From: Candidatus Nanopelagicales bacterium
GTDB lineage: Bacteria > Actinomycetota > Actinomycetes > S36-B12
Assembly (NCBI GenBank): GCA_021741645.1
Contig: JAIOXK010000008.1
Coordinates: forward strand, 1-47,965
Length of the DNA: 47,965 nucleotides
Direction: 5' to 3'
Of the stretch, positions 1 through 9,501 are shown piece by piece. The notes below the pieces were generated by a model, which saw nothing but the letters and a program-made list of their open reading frames with translations, searched no databases and was not told the origin of the DNA. A program made the position numbers and the translations under genes. Each line of letters opens with the position of its first letter. Position 1 is the stretch's first letter.

Positions 1-28
1 GGGACGGTTGCGTGCCTCACTCGAGTGC

Positions 29-1192
29 TCAGCGACCGAGGAGCTTCTTCGCCATCACAATGCGCTGGACCTGATTCGTGCCCTCGTAGATCTGGGTGAT
101 CTTGGCGTCACGCATCATCCGCTCCACCGGCCAGTCCTTTGTGTACCCGGCACCGCCCAGAGCCTGCACCGCATCGGTGGTGATCTCCATGGCGACATCG
201 GAGGCGAAGCACTTGGCCGCTGCCCCGAAGAAGGTCAGGTCGTCGTCCTCGCGCTCGCTCTTAGCGGCGGCAACGTAGATGAGCTGCCGCGCCGCTTCGA
301 GTTTCATGGCCATGTCGGCCAGCATGAACTGCATGCCCTGGAAGGACGAGATCGACTTTCCGAACTGCTGGCGGTCCTTGGCGTACGCCGTGGCCACATC
401 GAGCGCCCCCTGCGCGATGCCCACGGCCTGGGCACCGATCGTGATGCGGGTGTGATCCAGCGTGCGCATGGCGGTCTGGAATCCGGTGCCGGGCTCGCCG
501 ACGATGCGATCGGCCGGAATACGGCAGTTGTCGAAGAGGATCTCGCGGGTGGGCGAGCCATGAATGCCGAGCTTGCGCTCCGGCGTCCCCAGGGAGAAGC
601 CCTCATCGTCACCATGCACGACGAAGGCTGAAATGCCCTTGGGTCCGGCGTCGGGGTCCGTCACCGCCATGACGGTGTAGTAGCTGGACACTCCCGCATT
701 GGAGATCCAGCTCTTCTGGCCATTGAGGACCCACGCATCGCCGTCGGCCACGGCCCGCGTCTTCATCGCTGCCGCGTCGCTGCCCGCCTCCCGCTCGGAG
801 AGGGCGTAGGAGAACATCGCCTCGCCGCCGGCAACCTCCGGCAGGTAGGTCTTCAGCAGCGTCTCGTCCGCTGCGAGCATGAGCGGCAGGGTGCCGAGCT
901 TGTTGACGGCCGGGATCAGTGCGCTCGAGCCGCACGCCCGCGCCACCTCCTCGATCACTAGGCAGGCAGCCAGGGCGTCGCCGCCTTCGCCGCCGTACTC
1001 CTCGGGGATATGAATCGCGTGGAATCCCGATGCACGCAGCGCCTCGTAGACGTCCCAGGGGAACTCCCCGGTCTCGTCGATGTCCGCCGCGCGCGGAGCG
1101 ATCTTGTCGTCCGCCAGGGCACGTACGGCCTCCCGCAGGGCCTCATGCTCCTCGCTCAGATTGAATTGTTGGAAGTCCTTGTTTCCGGCCAC
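29..1192 (-). CDS. acyl-CoA dehydrogenase
   Basis: ORF with ACAD-family motifs (YALSEREAGSDAAAMKTRA, QQFGKSISSFQGMQFMLADMA, ALGGAGYTKDWPVERMMRDAKITQIYEGTNQVQRIVMAKKLL). The ORF track starts at GTG 1201; GTG at 1190-1192 fits a leaderless -10 better. Confidence 0.95.
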   Translation of the reverse strand: MAGNKDFQQFNLSEEHEALREAVRALADDKIAPRAADIDETGEFPWDVYEALRASGFHAIHIPEEYGGEGGDALAACLVIEEVARACGSSALIPAVNKLGTLPLMLAADETLLKTYLPEVAGGEAMFSYALSEREAGSDAAAMKTRAVADGDAWVLNGQKSWISNAGVSSYYTVMAVTDPDAGPKGISAFVVHGDDEGFSLGTPERKLGIHGSPTREILFDNCRIPADRIVGEPGTGFQTAMRTLDHTRITIGAQAVGIAQGALDVATAYAKDRQQFGKSISSFQGMQFMLADMAMKLEAARQLIYVAAAKSEREDDDLTFFGAAAKCFASDVAMEITTDAVQALGGAGYTKDWPVERMMRDAKITQIYEGTNQVQRIVMAKKLLGR

Positions 1193-1199
1193 GGGCGAC

Positions 1200-1205
1200 A
1201 CACTA
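1200..1205 (-). promoter_or_regulatory. leaderless-type -10 box upstream of the acyl-CoA dehydrogenase gene
   Basis: TAGTGT-N7-GTG(1192). Confidence 0.45.
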
Positions 1206-1206
1206 C

Positions 1207-1212
1207 TAGCCT
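1207..1212 (+). promoter_or_regulatory. leaderless-type -10 box upstream of the UDP-glucose dehydrogenase gene
   Basis: TAGCCT-N6-ATG(1219). Confidence 0.55.
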
Positions 1213-1218
1213 TGCCGC

Positions 1219-2535
1219 ATGCCTCGCCTTTCGGTCATCGGCACCGGATACCTCGGTGCGACCCACGCTGCCTGCATGGCTGAACTCGGCTTCGAGGTCA
1301 TCGGCCTCGACGTCGATCCGGCCAAGATCGCCCTGCTGACACAGGGACGAGTTCCCTTCTATGAGCCGGGCCTGGACGAGGTCCTGCAACGCAACATCGA
1401 GGCCGGGCGACTGCACTTCACCACCTCGTGGGAGGAGGTGGCCGATTTCGCGGACGTGCACTTCATCTGCGTCGGCACCCCGCAGGCCGCCGGCGCCCAG
1501 CGGGCCGACATGTCGCAGGTCTTCGGCTCAGTCGAGGCGCTGGCCCCCCACCTGAAGCCGGACGCTCTCGTGGTGGGCAAGTCCACCGTTCCCGTCGGCA
1601 CCGCGGCAGCCCTCGCCGACCTGCTCGCCACGAAGGCAGCTGCTGGCGTCGAGGTGGCGTGGAACCCGGAGTTCCTCCGCGAGGGCTTCGCCGTCCAGGA
1701 CACCCTTCACCCCGACAGGCTCGTCGTCGGCGTGCGTTCGCAGCGCGCGGAGGATCTGCTGCGCGAGGTCTACGCGCCCGTCACCGCCGAGGGCACGCCC
1801 TTCCTCGTCACCGACTTTCCCACGGCGGAACTGGTCAAGGTGGCAGCCAACTCGTTCCTGGCGACCAAGATCTCCTTCATCAATGCGATGGCGGAGGTGT
1901 GTGAGGCTGCCGGGGCCGATGTCACTCAACTGGCCGAGGCGATCGGCTACGACCCGCGCATCGGCAACCGATTCCTCGCGGCCGGCCTGGGCTTCGGTGG
2001 CGGGTGCCTGCCCAAGGACATTCGTGCCTTCATGGCACGCGCCGGCGAGCTGGGGGCCGACGAGGCTGTGGCCTTCCTGCGCGAGGTCGACCAGATCAAC
2101 CTGCGCCGCCGCGCCCACACGGTCGATCTGGCCCGCGAGGCACTCGGAGGCGCCTTCCGCAATCGACGCATCACGGTTCTCGGTGCGACCTTCAAGCCCG
2201 ACAGCGACGACGTGCGCGATTCGCCCTCCCTCGACGTGGCCGTGGCGATCAGCAACGCCGGCGCCGACGTCGTCGTCCATGATCCGAAGGGGCTGAGCAA
2301 CGCCGAGCGCGTCTACCCGCACATGTCCTACGTGCAGGACATCACCGAAGCCATGCGCGGCGCTGAACTGGTGGTTCTTGGAACGGAGTGGCGGGAGTAC
2401 CGCGAACTCGATCCGACGATCCTCGACGGGATCGTCGCCGCCAAGTACGTCATCGACGGCCGCAATGCCCTTGATCCTGCACAGTGGAGATCGGCCGGCT
2501 GGACGTATCGCGCCCTCGGCCGCCCCACCGCCTGA
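1219..2535 (+). CDS. UDP-glucose 6-dehydrogenase (UDP-glucose/GDP-mannose dehydrogenase family)
   Basis: N-terminal Rossmann IGTGYLGATHAACMAELGFEVIGLDVD; catalytic GFGGGCLPKDIRAF; ATFKPDSDDVRDSPSLDVA. Confidence 0.95.
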   Translation: MPRLSVIGTGYLGATHAACMAELGFEVIGLDVDPAKIALLTQGRVPFYEPGLDEVLQRNIEAGRLHFTTSWEEVADFADVHFICVGTPQAAGAQRADMSQVFGSVEALAPHLKPDALVVGKSTVPVGTAAALADLLATKAAAGVEVAWNPEFLREGFAVQDTLHPDRLVVGVRSQRAEDLLREVYAPVTAEGTPFLVTDFPTAELVKVAANSFLATKISFINAMAEVCEAAGADVTQLAEAIGYDPRIGNRFLAAGLGFGGGCLPKDIRAFMARAGELGADEAVAFLREVDQINLRRRAHTVDLAREALGGAFRNRRITVLGATFKPDSDDVRDSPSLDVAVAISNAGADVVVHDPKGLSNAERVYPHMSYVQDITEAMRGAELVVLGTEWREYRELDPTILDGIVAAKYVIDGRNALDPAQWRSAGWTYRALGRPTA

Positions 2536-2541
2536 GCTTCC

Positions 2542-2946
2542 ATGAACACGTCCGCGGAGATTCAGGACGTCCTGGCCATGCCCACGTGGTTCGTCGTGGG
2601 GCTGGGCGACAACCCTGAGCGCGATGCCTACTGGGTGGCACGCACCCTGCAGGACCACGGCCGTCGAATCGTGCCGATCTATCCGCGCGCGGAGGTGGTG
2701 CACGGCGAGCAGGGATACGCCACCATCGCCGAGGCAGCACTGGCCGTGGGCCCTCCCGATGTCGTCGATGTCTTCGTCCGCGCCGATCGCGCCGGCCAGT
2801 TCGCTGACCAGGCGATCGCGGCGGGCGCCAAGGCAGTGTGGTTCCAGTTCGGCGTGGTCGATGAAGCGGCGGCGGCTCGGGTGGAGGCCGCGGGCCTGAC
2901 GATGGTGATGGACCGCTGCCCGAAGGTCGAACTCGCCCGCCCCTGA
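2542..2946 (+). CDS. CoA-binding domain protein (YccU-like)
   Basis: Rossmann-like WFVVGLGDNPERDAYWVARTLQDHGRRIVPIYPRA; FQFGVVDEAAAARVEAAGLTMVMDRCPKVE. Confidence 0.85.
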   Translation: MNTSAEIQDVLAMPTWFVVGLGDNPERDAYWVARTLQDHGRRIVPIYPRAEVVHGEQGYATIAEAALAVGPPDVVDVFVRADRAGQFADQAIAAGAKAVWFQFGVVDEAAAARVEAAGLTMVMDRCPKVELARP

Positions 2947-3022
2947 CCGCCGAGAGGCAGTGAATGGTCGCGCTACCGGTCAGTTCTCGGGCGTTTCACG
3001 ACCATTCACTGCCTCTCGGCGG
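2947..3022. repeat. 76-bp intergenic palindromic element, copy 1
   Basis: CCGCCGAGAGGCAGTGAATGGTCG ... CGACCATTCACTGCCTCTCGGCGG perfect 24-bp arms; begins immediately after the TGA of the upstream CDS; second copy at 27547-27622 with the same arms and the same length. Confidence 0.95.
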
Positions 3023-3035
3023 TGGTGCGCTCGGC

Positions 3036-4574
3036 CTACCATTCCTTATCCGCGGGATCCTCGACCGTCGTTGACTGCCGTCGCGCCAGCGAGGCCCGCA
3101 ACCCAGCCATCTCCGGCCAAGTCTGCGCGACCTTCTCACCCGAAATACGGAAGGCCTCGAACATCTCTTCGTAGATCGACACTTCGCGCAGGTCGGGCTC
3201 GAAGACATCGCGGGCATGGACATGGCGGGCCGTGGCGTCAGCCATGGACGCTTCCTCGTCCAGTGCCACCAGCGCGGTGAGGAGAGCCCCCTTCGCGCCG
3301 ATCTCCGCATCCACCGACCGCATCGTCGGCATACCCGTCACATTGGCCAGCATTTGGCACCAGAAGGCGCTGTTGGCACCTCCCCCACTCAACCGCAGAT
3401 CGGTGATCGAGTCCACTCCCGTCTCCAGACAGGTGCGGATGACGTAACTCATTCCCTCCAGCAGACTTCGAGCAATCTCCGGTCGTGAGTGCTCGAATGA
3501 CATCCCGACGAAGGAGCCGCGCGCCTGGGAATCACGGAAGGGCGCACGCTCGCCGGCCGGCGACAGGTACGGCTGGAAGATCAGGCCGTTCGATCCGGCC
3601 GGGGAAGTCGCGGCCAAGTCTGACAGCCACGCAGGATTGTCCAGACCCATGAGCTTCATACCCCACGACACGATCTCGATGCCGGCCATGGCCGCCAACG
3701 ACCGCACGTAGGTACCGGGCACCCCCGACGGCAGCGTCATGCCCACCGGGACAGTGTCCGTATGGGGGGCATCGAGGACGATATCGGTTGACAGGGTGGT
3801 GCCAAGGATGGTGCACGCCTGCCCCGGCGAAATCGCACCGATACCCAGCGCGGTCAACGGGATGTCGAACGGCGCCAACACCACCGGCACGCTCCTTGGC
3901 AACCGGAGTTCAGTGGCTACTTCATCACGAAGCGCGGCCACCCGGCTCCCGTCCCTGCGTATCGGTGGCAGCAGGCGCTGCGCCCATGGCATTCCGTACA
4001 TCTCCAGCAACTGCGGCGAGTACTCCCCCGAGTGGATGTTCATGAACGGCGATGCCGCGTCGGTCTCATCCGCCGCGAACTCACCCGTGAGCCGATTGAA
4101 GATCCAACCGGTGCAGTAGAGCGCGTACGAGGAACCCGCCAACCGCTCCGGGTCATGGGCGTGCAGCCACGACATGATGGCTCCCGACGTCCCGGGGAAG
4201 CCGAGATTCCCGTTGATCAGGTACGCCTCGGCAAGAACACCGGCGGCGTCCCACTGATCGACGATCGAACTTGCCCGCGCGTCATTCCAGAGGATGGCAC
4301 GGCCGGTAGGGCGACCATCGTCCGCGACGAGCCAGAGACCATCTCCCTGACCCGTCACCGCGATGGCCTTGACCGGATCCTTGACCTTGTGCACGACCTG
4401 ACGGATCGTGAAGACCACCGCATCCCAGACCGAGTACATGTCCTGCTCACTCGATCCGTCGGCACCGCGGTGAACCACGGTGCTCTGACGGGCCACGATG
4501 ATCTCCCGGCCTTCGTGGTCGAACATCACGGCTTTGACCATCGAGGTGCCGACATCCACGCTCAGATATGCCAC
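3036..4574 (-). CDS. FGGY-family carbohydrate kinase, EryA-like (copy 1)
   Basis: N-terminal YLSVDVGTSMVKAVMFDHEGREI; AVTGQGDGLWLVADDGRP; C-terminal LRLSGGGANSAFWCQMLANVTG. GTG start with a GAGAGG-type SD. Erythritol assignment is from gene context. Confidence 0.85.
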   Translation of the reverse strand: MAYLSVDVGTSMVKAVMFDHEGREIIVARQSTVVHRGADGSSEQDMYSVWDAVVFTIRQVVHKVKDPVKAIAVTGQGDGLWLVADDGRPTGRAILWNDARASSIVDQWDAAGVLAEAYLINGNLGFPGTSGAIMSWLHAHDPERLAGSSYALYCTGWIFNRLTGEFAADETDAASPFMNIHSGEYSPQLLEMYGMPWAQRLLPPIRRDGSRVAALRDEVATELRLPRSVPVVLAPFDIPLTALGIGAISPGQACTILGTTLSTDIVLDAPHTDTVPVGMTLPSGVPGTYVRSLAAMAGIEIVSWGMKLMGLDNPAWLSDLAATSPAGSNGLIFQPYLSPAGERAPFRDSQARGSFVGMSFEHSRPEIARSLLEGMSYVIRTCLETGVDSITDLRLSGGGANSAFWCQMLANVTGMPTMRSVDAEIGAKGALLTALVALDEEASMADATARHVHARDVFEPDLREVSIYEEMFEAFRISGEKVAQTWPEMAGLRASLARRQSTTVEDPADKEW

Positions 4575-4596
4575 GGGAGTGCCTCTCTCATGCCGC

Positions 4597-5067
4597 CTAG
4601 GGTTGAGTGTTCTCGTATTCGATGATGACGGCTACCTTCTCGAACGACGGTGAAGAAGGATCGAACGTGTAGCCGAGCCACTCCTTTGCCAAACGCCGCG
4701 CCAGCTCCAGCCCGATGACACGCTGGCCCATGGTGATCACCTGGCAGTTGTTCGATAGCATCGATCGCTCAACGCTGTAGGAGTCGCTGACCACCGTTGC
4801 GGTGACACCCTTCACCTTGTTCGCCGCAATCGAGACTCCGATTCCCGTGCCGCAGAAGAGGATGGCCCGGTCAGCCTTGCCGTCACGGATCATCTCGGCC
4901 GCCTTGATGGCCACCTCGCCGTAGGAGCAGTCGGTCAGCCCATCGGAGTAGACCCCCAGGTCCTCCACGGATTCGACCCGCGGATCGGCCAGGAGATCGG
5001 CGAGGATGGCCGTTCGGTAGTCGAACCCAGCGTTGTCGGACCCGACGACCATGCGAAACTTGCTCAT
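4597..5067 (-). CDS. RpiB/LacA-family isomerase, EryI/DerI-like (D-erythrose/D-erythrulose-4-phosphate isomerase)
   Basis: GSDNAGFDYR, CGTGIGVSIAANKVKG, SNNCQVITMGQRVIGLELA; start MSKFRMV preceded by AGGAGCAGGATC. Substrate inferred from neighbours. Confidence 0.85.
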   Translation of the reverse strand: MSKFRMVVGSDNAGFDYRTAILADLLADPRVESVEDLGVYSDGLTDCSYGEVAIKAAEMIRDGKADRAILFCGTGIGVSIAANKVKGVTATVVSDSYSVERSMLSNNCQVITMGQRVIGLELARRLAKEWLGYTFDPSSPSFEKVAVIIEYENTQP

Positions 5068-5105
5068 TGATCCTGCTCCTTCGTTGTTGACGTGCGTAAG
5101 GACAT

Positions 5106-6827
5106 TCAGGGGGCTGGACACCCCAAAAGGAGGGCTCCAGCCGAGACCAGCAGTTCAGCCGCGGACGTCGCCCCAGGATCGGGAGTGCCGACACTGCGCT
5201 GGGCAAGCGGTCGCGCACGACCCACGCGTGGGGAAAGGTCGGCGGTGCTCGCCGCAGATTCCATCCCTACCTGCGAGGCCTGAGTCCATGCTTCCGCGAG
5301 TGGCGATCCGGAGTCGACGGCTTCCCGAAACGTGTGAACAAAGGGCACCATCGTGTCAAGCATCGTCTTGTGGCCGGGCCGGGCACCCCCGATGCGCATA
5401 AGGGTTTCGACGGCGCGCTGCATCGCCGTGGCCAGACGGACCGGAGTGACTGCCTCCTCGTCGCCCAGAGACTCCCCCACCGCTGCGAGGGCGATACCCC
5501 AGAGAATCCCACTGGTCCCGCCTGCCGAGTCGGAGAACGCCGATCCCGCAGACCGCAAGGTCCACCCCACGCCGCCTATACCGGCCGCAGCGTCCGCTGC
5601 GGCGGTCAGCCCGCGCAGCATGCCACTGCCGTGATCGCCGTCGCCTGCCACCGCATCAAGCCGCCCCCACTCGCCCTGGCGAGCGCGTGCAACATCGACC
5701 CATTGCTCAAGAATCCGGCGAGCGGCATCGGCAGCCCCTCGGGAGACCGCTGATGAGGCCGGCACAGGTTCGGCCGATGACTCCGACCCGTGATGCAGGG
5801 CCACCGACTCCGCTCCCATCTGCGGATCCACATCACCACGACGGAAGGACGCCGTATCGGCCGGAGCGCTCCAGCAGTCGAGGAGTTCGTCATCGAGCCA
5901 CGTCACCGTCAGCGAGCACCCGGCCATGTCGAGGCTCGTCACGAACTCGCCCACCTCCGGCAGCACGGGGACCAGTCCCTCGTCTCGCAGGAGCGCGTCC
6001 ACATGTCGATACAGAACGAAGAGTTCCTCATACTTGGTGGCACCCAGACCATTGACGATGACGGCCACTTCGGGGCCGGTCTTGGTGGGACGCTCCGCCA
6101 GCACGGCGTCAACGAGGGCGGCAGCGAGTTCATCTGCCGGCATCGACTCCCGGGAGGACACCCCCGGCTCCCCGTGGATGCCGAGCCCGAACTCCATGCG
6201 ACCCGGTCCGACAGTGAAGAGCGGTTCACTGCGGCCCGGCAGTGTGCAACCGGAGAAGGCGACACCGAAGGAGAAGGTTCGCTCATTGGCTCTCCGCATC
6301 AGTCGTTCAACGTCGGGCAGTGCGTCGCCCCGCTGCGCGGAAGCACCGCCTACCTTGTACACGACGAAGGTGCCGGCGATTCCACGGCGCTTGTCCTGCT
6401 CCTCAGGCGACGCCGACGCGATGTCGTCGGTCACGTAGACGCACGTCGTCTGAATTCCGCAAGCGATCAAGCGCTCTTGAGCCGCCGCGAAGTTGAGACG
6501 GTCGCCCGCGTAGTTGCCGAAGGCCAGCACCACACCGGCACCGGCATCCGCCGCCCGCGCGATGCGGTAGATCTGCTCGGCCGAAGGTGAGGTGAAGACA
6601 TCACCGACCACACACCCCTCAGCGAATCCGGTGCCGACAATGCCGGGATACGAGGGGAAGTGGCCTGAGCCGCCACCGACGACGAGGGCCACCCTTCCCG
6701 GGTTTCCTGTAGAGCGCACGAACCCCGAGGCCCCTGGCACACGCGCGACATAACGCCCGTAGGCCGCCGCGAAACCAGCCAACACATCACCTTTGAAGAG
6801 CGCGGGATCCCCGTGGATGCGGGTCAC
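5106..6827 (-). CDS. dihydroxyacetone kinase family, DhaK-DhaL fusion (possible erythrulose kinase, DerK/LerK-like)
   Basis: DhaK VVGGGSGHFPSYPGIVGTGFAEG and substrate-binding His motif LGIHGEPGV; DhaL VAGDGDHGSGMLRGL. Confidence 0.88.
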   Translation of the reverse strand: MTRIHGDPALFKGDVLAGFAAAYGRYVARVPGASGFVRSTGNPGRVALVVGGGSGHFPSYPGIVGTGFAEGCVVGDVFTSPSAEQIYRIARAADAGAGVVLAFGNYAGDRLNFAAAQERLIACGIQTTCVYVTDDIASASPEEQDKRRGIAGTFVVYKVGGASAQRGDALPDVERLMRRANERTFSFGVAFSGCTLPGRSEPLFTVGPGRMEFGLGIHGEPGVSSRESMPADELAAALVDAVLAERPTKTGPEVAVIVNGLGATKYEELFVLYRHVDALLRDEGLVPVLPEVGEFVTSLDMAGCSLTVTWLDDELLDCWSAPADTASFRRGDVDPQMGAESVALHHGSESSAEPVPASSAVSRGAADAARRILEQWVDVARARQGEWGRLDAVAGDGDHGSGMLRGLTAAADAAAGIGGVGWTLRSAGSAFSDSAGGTSGILWGIALAAVGESLGDEEAVTPVRLATAMQRAVETLMRIGGARPGHKTMLDTMVPFVHTFREAVDSGSPLAEAWTQASQVGMESAASTADLSPRVGRARPLAQRSVGTPDPGATSAAELLVSAGALLLGCPAP

Positions 6828-6832
6828 CGGAG

Positions 6833-7639
6833 CTACTCCACGACTCGATAGGCGATGCCGGCCTCATCCCAGGCTCCAAGGACCTGCGGATCAGCTTGCG
6901 CATCGGTGATGATCAGATCGAACTCCGTCAGTGGGGCTATTCGATGGAGAGCGACTCTGCCCAACTTGGTGTGATCGGTGAGCAGGTAGCGCTTAGTCGC
7001 CGCCTGGATCATGGCCCGCTTCAAGGTCATGACGTGCTCCTCCTGATGGAAGGCCTCTTTTTCGGAAATCGAGGACGTGGACAGGAACAAGGCGTCCGCT
7101 CGGATCTCGTTGATCTGATCAACGGCCTGAGAGCCAACGAATGAGTCATGCAGTGGGTCGTAGCGACCACCGATGCCGATGACCCGAAGGCCGTTGTCCT
7201 CATCGAGTTCCGCAAGACGCCGCATACCCTCGAGAAATGGGGTGGCGACATACAAGGGGGTGCACTGGGCAAGCCCCGGGATCATGTGCAGGATCGTGGT
7301 CGAATCGTCAAGGATCACCGACATCCCTGGCTCGACGTACTCCAGCGCAACCTGAGCGATGCGGCTCTTCTCTTCGATGCGGGAAGTCATGCGATGGGAC
7401 ATGCGCGCTTCGAAGACTCCTGATGGCTGGGCCGTAACACCACCGTGGAACTTGCGGACGATTCCCCGACGCTGAAGTTCGTCCAGGTCCCGGTGAATCG
7501 TCATGATGCTGACACCGAATTCAGCAGACAGCTCCTGGGCCGTACATGACCCTCGCTCAACGATCCGCTCAGTGATCTCCCGCTGCCGAGAGTCTGCTTT
7601 GCGCCCCGACGATCGACCTCCGTCCAGCTGAGTAGTCAC
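6833..7639 (-). CDS. DeoR/GlpR-family transcriptional regulator
   Basis: HTH AQELSAEFGVSIMTIHRDLDELQRRGIVRKFHGGV followed by a DeoR C-terminal sensor domain (VILDDSTTILHM, ADALFLSTSSIS). Confidence 0.92.
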   Translation of the reverse strand: MTTQLDGGRSSGRKADSRQREITERIVERGSCTAQELSAEFGVSIMTIHRDLDELQRRGIVRKFHGGVTAQPSGVFEARMSHRMTSRIEEKSRIAQVALEYVEPGMSVILDDSTTILHMIPGLAQCTPLYVATPFLEGMRRLAELDEDNGLRVIGIGGRYDPLHDSFVGSQAVDQINEIRADALFLSTSSISEKEAFHQEEHVMTLKRAMIQAATKRYLLTDHTKLGRVALHRIAPLTEFDLIITDAQADPQVLGAWDEAGIAYRVVE

Positions 7640-9375
7640 GCCGAGACTCCTCCCTGACCCGTCAATTGTGCGGCCACCACCAGACGCGGATCGCGCACCG
7701 CCGCGCGTGCGGAAATGGCCTGCTCGTCCGTCGGAACCCGCTCAGCTGCGCGCTCTGCCTGCACACGAGCACGGTAGTGCTGAATCTCCTCCTGACGACG
7801 CTCTTCGGTCCATCCCAGCAGCGGCGTGATGATATCCGCTACATCCGCAACGCATTCCACACCCCGGTCCGGCGTCAGGATCGCGATGTGGGTCCGACGC
7901 GTCATGACATCGTCGATGTGCAACGCACCCTCGTGACTCACAGCGTACGCCGCTTCGGCCCGCAGGTAACCCCCACTGCCTGGGATCTCCACACCCAGAC
8001 TCGGGTCAGTCTCAATGGCTGCCAGAAGTTCGTCGGTCAGGACGCCGTACCGCCCGAGCAGGTGCTCCACGGCCCCCAGGGTAAGGCCCAGTTTGGCACC
8101 GCGCCGCGCGATCTCCGCCCGCTGACCGTCCAGTCCGCGAGCGCCGATGAGCGGAACGTTGTCGGTGACGCACGGACCGTGCGGGGTCTTGATCCCCTGA
8201 AGCGCCTCGTCGAGGACGTCCTCCGCCATGACGCGATAGGTCGTGTACTTGCCACCGACGATGGTCGTGAAGCCTGGAACGGTCGTCTCGATGGCGTGCT
8301 CGCGACTCAACTTGCTGGTGGCGCCGGGGCGGCCGCTCACGAGCGGCCGCAGCCCGACGAATACACCGTCGATGTCATCAACCGTCAGCGGTTTGCGCAA
8401 GACGCGGTTCAGATTGCGCAGCAGGTACTGGATGTCGTCCGAGGTGGCCGCCGGATGGTCAAGGTCGCCGTGCCACGCAGTGTCGGTGGTGCCGATGAGC
8501 CAGTGGCGACCCCAGGTGCGCACGAACAGCACACTGTCTTCGGCCCGCACGAACATGGAGATCTGCGAGTCGATGCGATCCCGTGGGATGAGGATGTGAA
8601 CGCCCTTGGACGCGGTCACTCGGAAGCTGGGTGAGCCGCCAGCACGATCCTGCAGACCGTCCGTCCATGCTCCGGTGGCGTTGATGACGCGCCGTGCTCG
8701 AATGGTGAAGGTCTCCCCTGACTCCAGGTCAGCCGCGATGACTCCGATGACCGCATCGTCGTCCTTGATGAGGTCGAGCACGATCACGCCGGAGGCGACA
8801 TCCGCGCCTGCCTCAGCGGCAGTGCGCACAAGCTCGACCGTGTGCCGGGCGTCGTCCATCTGGACGTCGTAGAAGGTGATAGCACCGGCCAGGTGCGAAG
8901 TGTCGAGATCAGGGGCCAGCCGATTCATGCCCGTCCGCGACAGATGCCGATGACGCGGAACGGCGCCAGCTCCACCGATGGTGTCGTAGAGGACTAGACC
9001 TGCGCCCATATAGGGCCGCTCCCAGACACGATGCTGGATGGGGTAGATGAACTGTATGGGACGCGTCAGGTGCGGACACAACTTCTGCAACATCAGCGCC
9101 CGCTCCTTGAGCGCCTCCCTCACCAGACCGAAGTTGAGTTGCTCGAGGTAGCGCAGTCCGCCATGGATCAGCTTGCCCGATCGGCTCGAGGTGCCGGATG
9201 CCCAGTCGCGCATCTCTACCAAACCAACACGCAATCCTCGTGTTGCGGCATCGAGCGCCGTACCGGCACCGGTGACCCCACCACCGATGACGAGGACGTC
9301 GTAGTCAACAGTGGCCAGCTGATCCAGGGTTCCCGGACGGTCGGCAGGGCTGAGAACGGAGCGAGAGCTGGACAT
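7636..9375 (-). CDS. FAD-dependent glycerol-3-phosphate dehydrogenase family (GlpD/EryB-like, copy 1)
   Basis: VLVIGGGVTGAGTALDAATRGLRVGLVE; SGTSSRSGKLIHGGLRYLEQLNFGLVREAL; VGGKYTTYRVMAEDV. Confidence 0.9.
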   Translation of the reverse strand: MSSSRSVLSPADRPGTLDQLATVDYDVLVIGGGVTGAGTALDAATRGLRVGLVEMRDWASGTSSRSGKLIHGGLRYLEQLNFGLVREALKERALMLQKLCPHLTRPIQFIYPIQHRVWERPYMGAGLVLYDTIGGAGAVPRHRHLSRTGMNRLAPDLDTSHLAGAITFYDVQMDDARHTVELVRTAAEAGADVASGVIVLDLIKDDDAVIGVIAADLESGETFTIRARRVINATGAWTDGLQDRAGGSPSFRVTASKGVHILIPRDRIDSQISMFVRAEDSVLFVRTWGRHWLIGTTDTAWHGDLDHPAATSDDIQYLLRNLNRVLRKPLTVDDIDGVFVGLRPLVSGRPGATSKLSREHAIETTVPGFTTIVGGKYTTYRVMAEDVLDEALQGIKTPHGPCVTDNVPLIGARGLDGQRAEIARRGAKLGLTLGAVEHLLGRYGVLTDELLAAIETDPSLGVEIPGSGGYLRAEAAYAVSHEGALHIDDVMTRRTHIAILTPDRGVECVADVADIITPLLGWTEERRQEEIQHYRARVQAERAAERVPTDEQAISARAAVRDPRLVVAAQLTGQGGVSA

Positions 9376-9457
9376 GAGGTGCCCTTCGGTAATTCCACAC
9401 GATTGGCCGGCGGGAATTGAGTCTTGGTTCGAGTCGCTGGTGGGGGAGATGGGTCAA

Positions 9458-9486
9458 GGGGCCGGCCGATACGCTCGGACGGCCCC
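9458..9486 (-). terminator. intercistronic hairpin downstream of the ABC substrate-binding gene
   Basis: GGGGCCG g CCGA TACGC TCGG a CGGCCCC: 11 pairs with one mismatch; no clear U-tract, so it may be a stabilising/attenuating hairpin. Confidence 0.55.
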
Positions 9487-9501
9487 CTGACTGCTGCCTG
9501 A

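Noticed and set aside
1528-2703. 391-aa minus-strand ORF opposite the UDP-glucose dehydrogenase gene
   Set aside because: Antisense shadow ORF from GC-rich codon bias; no recognisable domain, and the + strand ORF is a clear enzyme.
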